In this document: in pieces, positions 7,536 to 11,767 of the stretch
Numbering within the stretch: the stretch's first letter is position 1
How the letters are laid out: every line of letters starts with the position of its first letter
Origin: Oehlia diaphana
Taxonomy: Eukaryota; Glomeromycota; Glomeromycetes; Glomerales; Glomeraceae
Assembly: GCA_003833135.1 (NCBI GenBank)
Contig: QZLH01000274.1
Coordinates: 8,732-20,498, forward strand
Length of the DNA: 11,767 nt
Direction: 5' to 3'
Made by a program: the position numbers and the translations under genes
Notes under the pieces: model-generated
Told to the model about the DNA's origin: nothing
Database searches by the model: none
The model's input: the letters and a program-made list of their open reading frames with translations, nothing else

Positions 7536-7649
7536 CATTTTCAAAAAGAAATCACATTTTCTAAAAGAAAAAATCATGGTAAAATTCCAATTTAGGGAAT
7601 AGAACATTATTTTTTAGAAATCTTGGCGTAATAATTGATAATCTAAAGA

Positions 7650-7806
7650 TTAAAAAGGCAGCTTTCCCTCATTTCTACTAGTGTGGCGCAATGTGCTTTT
7701 GAAAAATCTGAAGTAGTTGTTTGTTAACTTGAAATACAAAAAAGGACTTTTATCTAATAAATTACGTTTGAAACTTCCCACAAAGTGGTAAAAACTTTTG
7801 CCATCA
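7650..7806 (-). pseudogene. Coding-like exon or fragment, unknown
   Basis: On the minus strand an AG acceptor-like TTATTTTAG (bases 7807-7808 are its AG) is followed by 51 open codons to TAA at 7650-7652. The peptide is protein-like and basic (DGKSFYHFVGSFKRNLLDK; FKSTLRHTSRNEGKLPF). It would follow the island at 7845-8054, but the only usable donors there leave phase 1 whereas this exon needs phase 2, so an intact join is not possible. Either one of the two is frameshifted or they belong to separate pieces. No family recognised. Confidence 0.3.
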
Positions 7807-7844
7807 CTAAAATAATTTTTTAGACAAGAAAAAATAGATACACC

Positions 7845-8054
7845 TTAACGAGTTTTATTTGAAAGAGAACCCTTGTTTAATAATAGATATTTTGTTATAA
7901 ATAAATTTCTATTTGGTTTAGCTATTGTATAACGTTTATTACGTATTTCTTCCCTCATTTCTTTTTGAATAATTTTCTTCAAAAATTTTTCAGTGGGAAA
8001 AAATTTTTTTTCTTTTACGTAATCTGACGATTTTGGTAATCCAGTTTCTGAATT
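7845..8054 (-). pseudogene. Coding-like open stretch, unknown, strongly basic
   Basis: Seventy codons are open on the minus strand with no ATG at the start, ending in TAA at 7845-7847. The peptide is Lys/Arg/Glu-rich and helix-prone (PTEKFLKKIIQKEMREEIRN) followed by KPNRNLFITKYLLLNKGS. This does not look like translated A/T repeats. An AAATTCAG acceptor-like site lies at its upstream edge. A GTTAAG donor near its end would lead toward the 7650-7806 island, but the phases disagree. I cannot name a family. It is probably an exon of a decayed gene on the same strand as the remnants at 6227-7026. Confidence 0.35.
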
Positions 8055-8095
8055 TCATGAATTTCATGCAACATCTGTGAAGATTGAACAAATCA

Positions 8096-8299
8096 ATGAA
8101 TAATCAGACAACGTGCAGTTCTTACAAATTTAAGATGTCCTGCGTGTATGATACGCAGTTCCCATTGAAATCTTATGCAGGTTCCAATCGTTTGTACAAT
8201 GTCGGAAGAAATTTTTATTATTACTTGTTTGACAAGGATAATCTAGTGATACATACTGTACGAATAACCCCGAATGTTTATCACCTCGAATGCAGCTAA
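8096..8299 (+). CDS. Small open reading frame, unknown (67 residues)
   Basis: ATG at 8096 to TAA at 8299. The region is richer in G/C than its flanks and the peptide is balanced (SCVYDTQFPLKSYAGSNRLY, then FYYYLFDKDNLVIHTVRI). No signal peptide, membrane helix or domain can be seen. Two minus-strand frames across part of it are open as well, so openness alone is weak evidence. It points away from the minus-strand remnants starting at 8054. It could be an exon, a gene fragment or chance. Confidence 0.25.
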   Translation: MNNQTTCSSYKFKMSCVYDTQFPLKSYAGSNRLYNVGRNFYYYLFDKDNLVIHTVRITPNVYHLECS

Positions 8300-9466
8300 T
8301 ATGAATATAAATTTAGTAATTTTCTTACTAGTTTATTTTTACGCAAGAATTCATTCCATCTCGAGAAACGATGATATTATCGTAACATTATTAATAAATA
8401 GGTTTGTCATATAAACATAGGAAAAACCTGCCTACCTCAATCAAGCAATAGTTAAGTAGAGTTTTCCTTGAACGGATAAAATCCTGATTCGGATTATCCT
8501 CGAACAGTCGAATAATTTGGATTATCCTAAGTTTATAATACAAACACTATGATTCACCTATACAGTATACACGAATCACTACATAAATATCATTTTAGGA
8601 TAAATTTGGAAAAAAATAATATTCATTGGTGTACAAATATGGCAATGTGACAATATAATTTTAATCACGAGAATTTTGACCTGAAAGTCACCATTCAATC
8701 TTGGATGCTTATAATTGACATAATTGTTAGATAGTAGATCTTAATAAGATTGAGGTATTTATGCAGATGGATTATTTGATTGCTGGTAATCTAAAAAATT
8801 TATACAAGAATGGAAAGGAGTTTGAGAAATAAGGAATTGGAAGCTCGATTACACTTTTAAATATTTTCTTAACATGTAAAATTCATTTTATATATGACTT
8901 AGATGAACTTTTTTATTTATTTATTTCGATATATTGTTTAGTTAACCCGCTCTTTATTTATATTCATTAAGAATGTCAACCACTTTTACACTTTAAATAG
9001 TTAATAAATAACTTATAAATATTTTATGTGTCTTTATTGAACGAATAGAAATATCGGTCGATGGTAATTATTAATATTAATAAGTAATTGTAATTAAAAA
9101 ATGCCAAATCATTAATTAATATATATGCGTGGGTTAATTTATAACATAGATTTGATTATCTACGATAATACATACTGTAAGTCGGCTTGTTTGATGAAAG
9201 TAATCATGAGTGACACTTAGTGCGACAGTGGGATTATTTTATTAATTGTATTACAATACATAATGTCAGCAGTTCTATAGTAAAATATGTTAAATTTAAA
9301 TAAACAAGTTTCAAATAATACAATAATGAAATTTGATTCCGTAGAATATCATGATTTCACGACGCAGCCATGAAACCAATGATATCCAATTTCCCGTAAA
9401 TAACTATTACATATAAATGACTATGCATTAATAATAATAAGAAACTTTTTATTATTAAGTTACCAA
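8300..9466. other. Long AT-rich stretch without genes
   Basis: Nothing coding is seen on either strand. GGATTATCCT occurs twice (near 8492 and 8522) with a related word at 4953, next to CGAATAATT words that resemble the arm of the 5001-5020 palindrome. Positions 9065-9083 share TAATTATTAATATTAATAA with 4251-4269, which is weak because of low complexity. Confidence 0.5.
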
Positions 9467-9527
9467 TTTCGTAGGAACTGGTTCCCGGGGTTAAGTTTTG
9501 GACCTGAGTCAGAAGGCGGAACCAAGT
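9467..9527. repeat. Isolated GC-rich island with inverted repeat
   Basis: About 60 bases with much higher G+C than anything within a kilobase. TGGTTCC (9479-9485) and GGAACCA (9518-9524) are inverted, so the segment can fold into a hairpin. It also holds CCCGGGG and ends in a donor-like AAGTAAGTAT. Open frames across it lack an ATG start. Likely a fragment of a dispersed repeat or one isolated exon; neither can be proved here. Confidence 0.35.
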
Positions 9528-10424
9528 AAGTATATTCGTCACTTCTTTTCTTACATATTTTTAATCAAAAAACTTCAAAACTTCAACCAGTCTTTTTATA
9601 TAATGTTTGCACATCTAGGCGTTGTTGATTTTAAGTAATAATAGCAATAAGTACACGTTTAAGTGTAAGTTTAAAATTCGTGTCCTTTAACGATTTAGAA
9701 TTCAGTTCGTTTAAATCAATTAATATACATATGAGATTTATTCCAATTATATATTGTAGTTCATTGAATTGTCGCTATTTAATAAATTTGAGCACGATTT
9801 CTTGGGAATCCAATCAAATATCGAAATTTTGTTATATTTTGATCATCTGAGCTTGAAAGTTTACGGAGTTCAGGAAAAGAATTTGCAAAGTTCACACAAT
9901 TATTTATTGTCCGAAGTATGAGGACATTCTACTTCTACGCATTTCAAATGCAGATCGACGAATGAAATTTTGTATTACATATATACAAATTTAGTCACGT
10001 GTTAAGTGTTTATTATGTTAATATTGATTTTTGCATAGCTATACAAACGCGTAACTCTGTGATATCAATAGAAAGGGTTGAATTTTTACTCATTTGATAG
10101 AAGAAGTACTATATATTGTAACTTAGAATGAAAGTCTTTTGTGAGATATCTTAAATGAATAATTTTTTAATATGGTTAGCAATGTAAAATGGATATGCAT
10201 ACTGACATATAATTTTTTTTTAGTATTAATAAATATACAATTTACATACTGGAATATCTATGATCGAACAGTGCAACTGTGTGAAATAATGCATGCGATT
10301 TTCGTTAATGCCAAATTAAGAGGGTAATTGACTAATCGACATATTTATAAATATTTATCTTAATCTCATACTCTAAATTTTGAAACTACGGAAATCAGGA
10401 TTTATTTATTTAGGGATTGGAATC
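9528..10424. other. AT-rich spacer, nothing recognised
   Basis: No gene, RNA gene or strong repeat was found on either strand. Homopolymer runs are shorter than elsewhere in the window. Confidence 0.5.
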
Positions 10425-10510
10425 AATTTTAGAATCGACTAATCGCGATTAATCGTTTCTCAAAATTTCGATTCTAAAATTCGATTTTCGATTTCGATTA
10501 ATCGTTTCTA
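10425..10510. repeat. Inverted repeat embedded in an ATCG-rich simple repeat
   Basis: AATTTTAGAATCGA (10425-10438) is exactly inverted at 10468-10481. The loop and the sequence to about 10515 are built from repeated ATCG, TTAATCG and CGATT words (for example CTAATCGCGATTAATCG). It sits just before the minisatellite at 10541. Confidence 0.65.
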
Positions 10511-10540
10511 ATCGATTATGCATCATTAAATTTGCGATAC

Positions 10541-10765
10541 AAAAAAATACTTTATTTTCATCAAAATATTAAAAAAAAAATACTTTATTTCAAATACTTT
10601 ATTTTCGTCAAATATTTTAAAAAAATACTTTATTTTCGTCAAAATATTAAAAAAAAATACTTTATTTTCATAAAATATTTAAAAAAAAATACTTTATTTT
10701 CATAAAATATTTAAAAAAAAATACTTTATTTTCATAAAATATTTAAAAAAAAATACTTTATTTTG
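10541..10765. repeat. Minisatellite, 32-base unit
   Basis: The ACTTTATTTT block starts at 10549, 10582, 10596, 10627, 10659, 10691, 10723 and 10755. The last five intervals are exactly or nearly 32 bases, and there is one 14-base truncated unit. The unit is a poly-A run, TACTTTATTTTC, then ATAAAATATTT or GTCAAAATATT. The later copies are identical and the earlier ones diverged, implying recent expansion at the right side. Degenerate versions continue to about 10880. Confidence 0.85.
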
Positions 10766-10880
10766 TCCTTTGTTTTCGTTAAAAAAATAATAAAAAATGT
10801 TTTGTTTTCGTTAAAAAACTACTTTATAAGCACTTATTTTCATTAAAAAAAATTATTTAAAATACTTTTTTTTGTTAAAA

Positions 10881-11280
10881 AATTACTGTTTTGTTATTAT
10901 ACTCGTATCATATGTAAAAAGATATTTTTTTTTTCTTTCATTAAAAACGCGCATGATAAATGTTACACAATTATAAAAATAGTAATATCTGTGCCACTGA
11001 TGTGGTTTCCTGATCGGTTTGTAGGGGTTACCATATAATATAGGTTCTTATTATTATTAAAACAATACGGAAAAGTTTTTTTTCTTTTTTTTTGGCATTC
11101 TTTGTCAAATTTTCCTTTTCAAAGTATTAGATAATATAAATAATGTTACACACAAAGACAAATAAAGTATATACCGTATGTTATGCAAATCGGTTTAAAA
11201 TAACAAATGATCTTCCAATTTTCCTTGCATCAGCTCAATCCTTAAAGGCTTAAAGTAATATATATTTAATATGGGCGATA
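10881..11280. other. AT-rich spacer
   Basis: Low-complexity T runs followed by ordinary AT-rich sequence. No gene or structure is supported. Confidence 0.5.
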
Positions 11281-11490
11281 GTTATTCGTACCCCCACTTT
11301 TGTTATTCGTACCCCCCTGCAATAAAATCGTCATGTGATTGGACATTTTATTGTTTACTGCGCCATTCGGAAAAAATTTACGACTCATAAATTATCGGCA
11401 GGTAATAAGTAAGTAACGGAAATTGGCTAAGTAAGTAACGTAAAATTACTGTTTTAGGTCAATTTACGTTACTCCCCTTATATAAGGTAC
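11281..11490. repeat. Cluster of short direct and inverted repeats, possible mobile element edge
   Basis: GTTATTCGTACCCCC occurs at 11281-11295 and 11302-11316 (21-base period). TAAGTAAGTAACG occurs at 11406-11418 and 11428-11440. GTAACGTAAA (11435-11444) is exactly inverted at 11463-11472. A 12-base palindrome CCTTATATAAGG lies at 11476-11487. This density of short repeats with a local GC rise resembles sub-terminal repeats of DNA transposons. An ATTGG (inverted CCAAT) and TATATAA are present, so a promoter is an alternative reading. The partner end is not in the window. Confidence 0.4.
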
Positions 11491-11767
11491 AGAATGTAAG
11501 GTAAATTTAAAAATCGGTTAAACTTAGAAATTTGTTGCGAAGATATTTTTAAAAATTTTTTGTGCAAACACATTTATTCAAAATAATCGATTTATTTAAT
11601 GGAATTTTATTTGCAAATATTAAATTTAAGTCACACATTTTCGATTTTAACGAAAAAAATCACTGTATTTATTTTAATGTAGTGTTACAAATAAAAAAAA
11701 CAATAAACAATAAATAAAAAAGATAAATAAATTACAATGATCAAGGAGAAAAATGCTAATAAAAAAA
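11491..11767. other. AT-rich end of window
   Basis: Nothing coding is seen; the last 70 bases are A-rich low complexity. Confidence 0.5.

Noticed and set aside
2119..8191. tRNA-like words (GTTCGAA near 2119, GGTTCCAATC near 8179)
   Set aside because: No cloverleaf arms can be formed around them; no tRNA or rRNA gene is supported anywhere in the window.
9357..9542. Minus-strand open frame of 61 codons
   Set aside because: Starts with GTG, no ATG, no domain; it crosses the GC-rich hairpin island, which explains its openness.

Overview
The window is very AT-rich, non-coding-dominated nuclear DNA from a eukaryote. The one convincing gene is interrupted by two short GT-AG introns (103 and 78 bases) and ends in an SH3 domain of the kind seen in the fungal osmosensor Sho1. 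Low GC, short introns with CTAAC/CTAAT-like branch sites, long A/T homopolymer runs, many short hairpin repeats and decayed gene pieces all fit a repeat-rich early-diverging fungus. An arbuscular mycorrhizal (Glomeromycotina) genome is my best guess. That assignment is inference from style; no taxonomic marker gene is present.

Layout. Positions 1-255 hold a small element with inverted ends, followed at once by an 80-base near-perfect hairpin. Positions 256-1250 are AT-rich simple sequence. Positions 1254-1509 hold two diverged tandem copies of a higher-GC repeat. Positions 2184-3378 (+) hold the main gene: about seven predicted membrane helices, then a cytosolic SH3 domain, 337 residues after splicing. 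Positions 3400-5900 are mostly AT-rich spacer with inverted repeats, a 35-base direct repeat pair and two short coding-like islands (4355-4522 and 5413-5562).

Positions 6000-6193 hold a tandem array of paired hairpins. The two hairpins of each pair share an identical loop, and their stems differ by compensated base pairs. From 6227 to 8054 the minus strand carries a series of coding-like islands: a phase-consistent two-exon 84-residue candidate, a cysteine/histidine exon that may be the remains of a BED-type (hAT transposase-like) zinc finger, and two longer open stretches at 7650-7806 and 7845-8054. They flank a 152-base tract with no G or C. From 8300 to the end there is no convincing gene, only inverted repeats, a 32-base minisatellite (10541-10765) and a cluster of short direct and inverted repeats near 11281-11490 that looks like the edge of a mobile element.

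Only the SH3 gene looks intact. Nothing in the window forms a multi-gene system. The most unusual items are the membrane-SH3 architecture with its splice options, and the paired-hairpin array.
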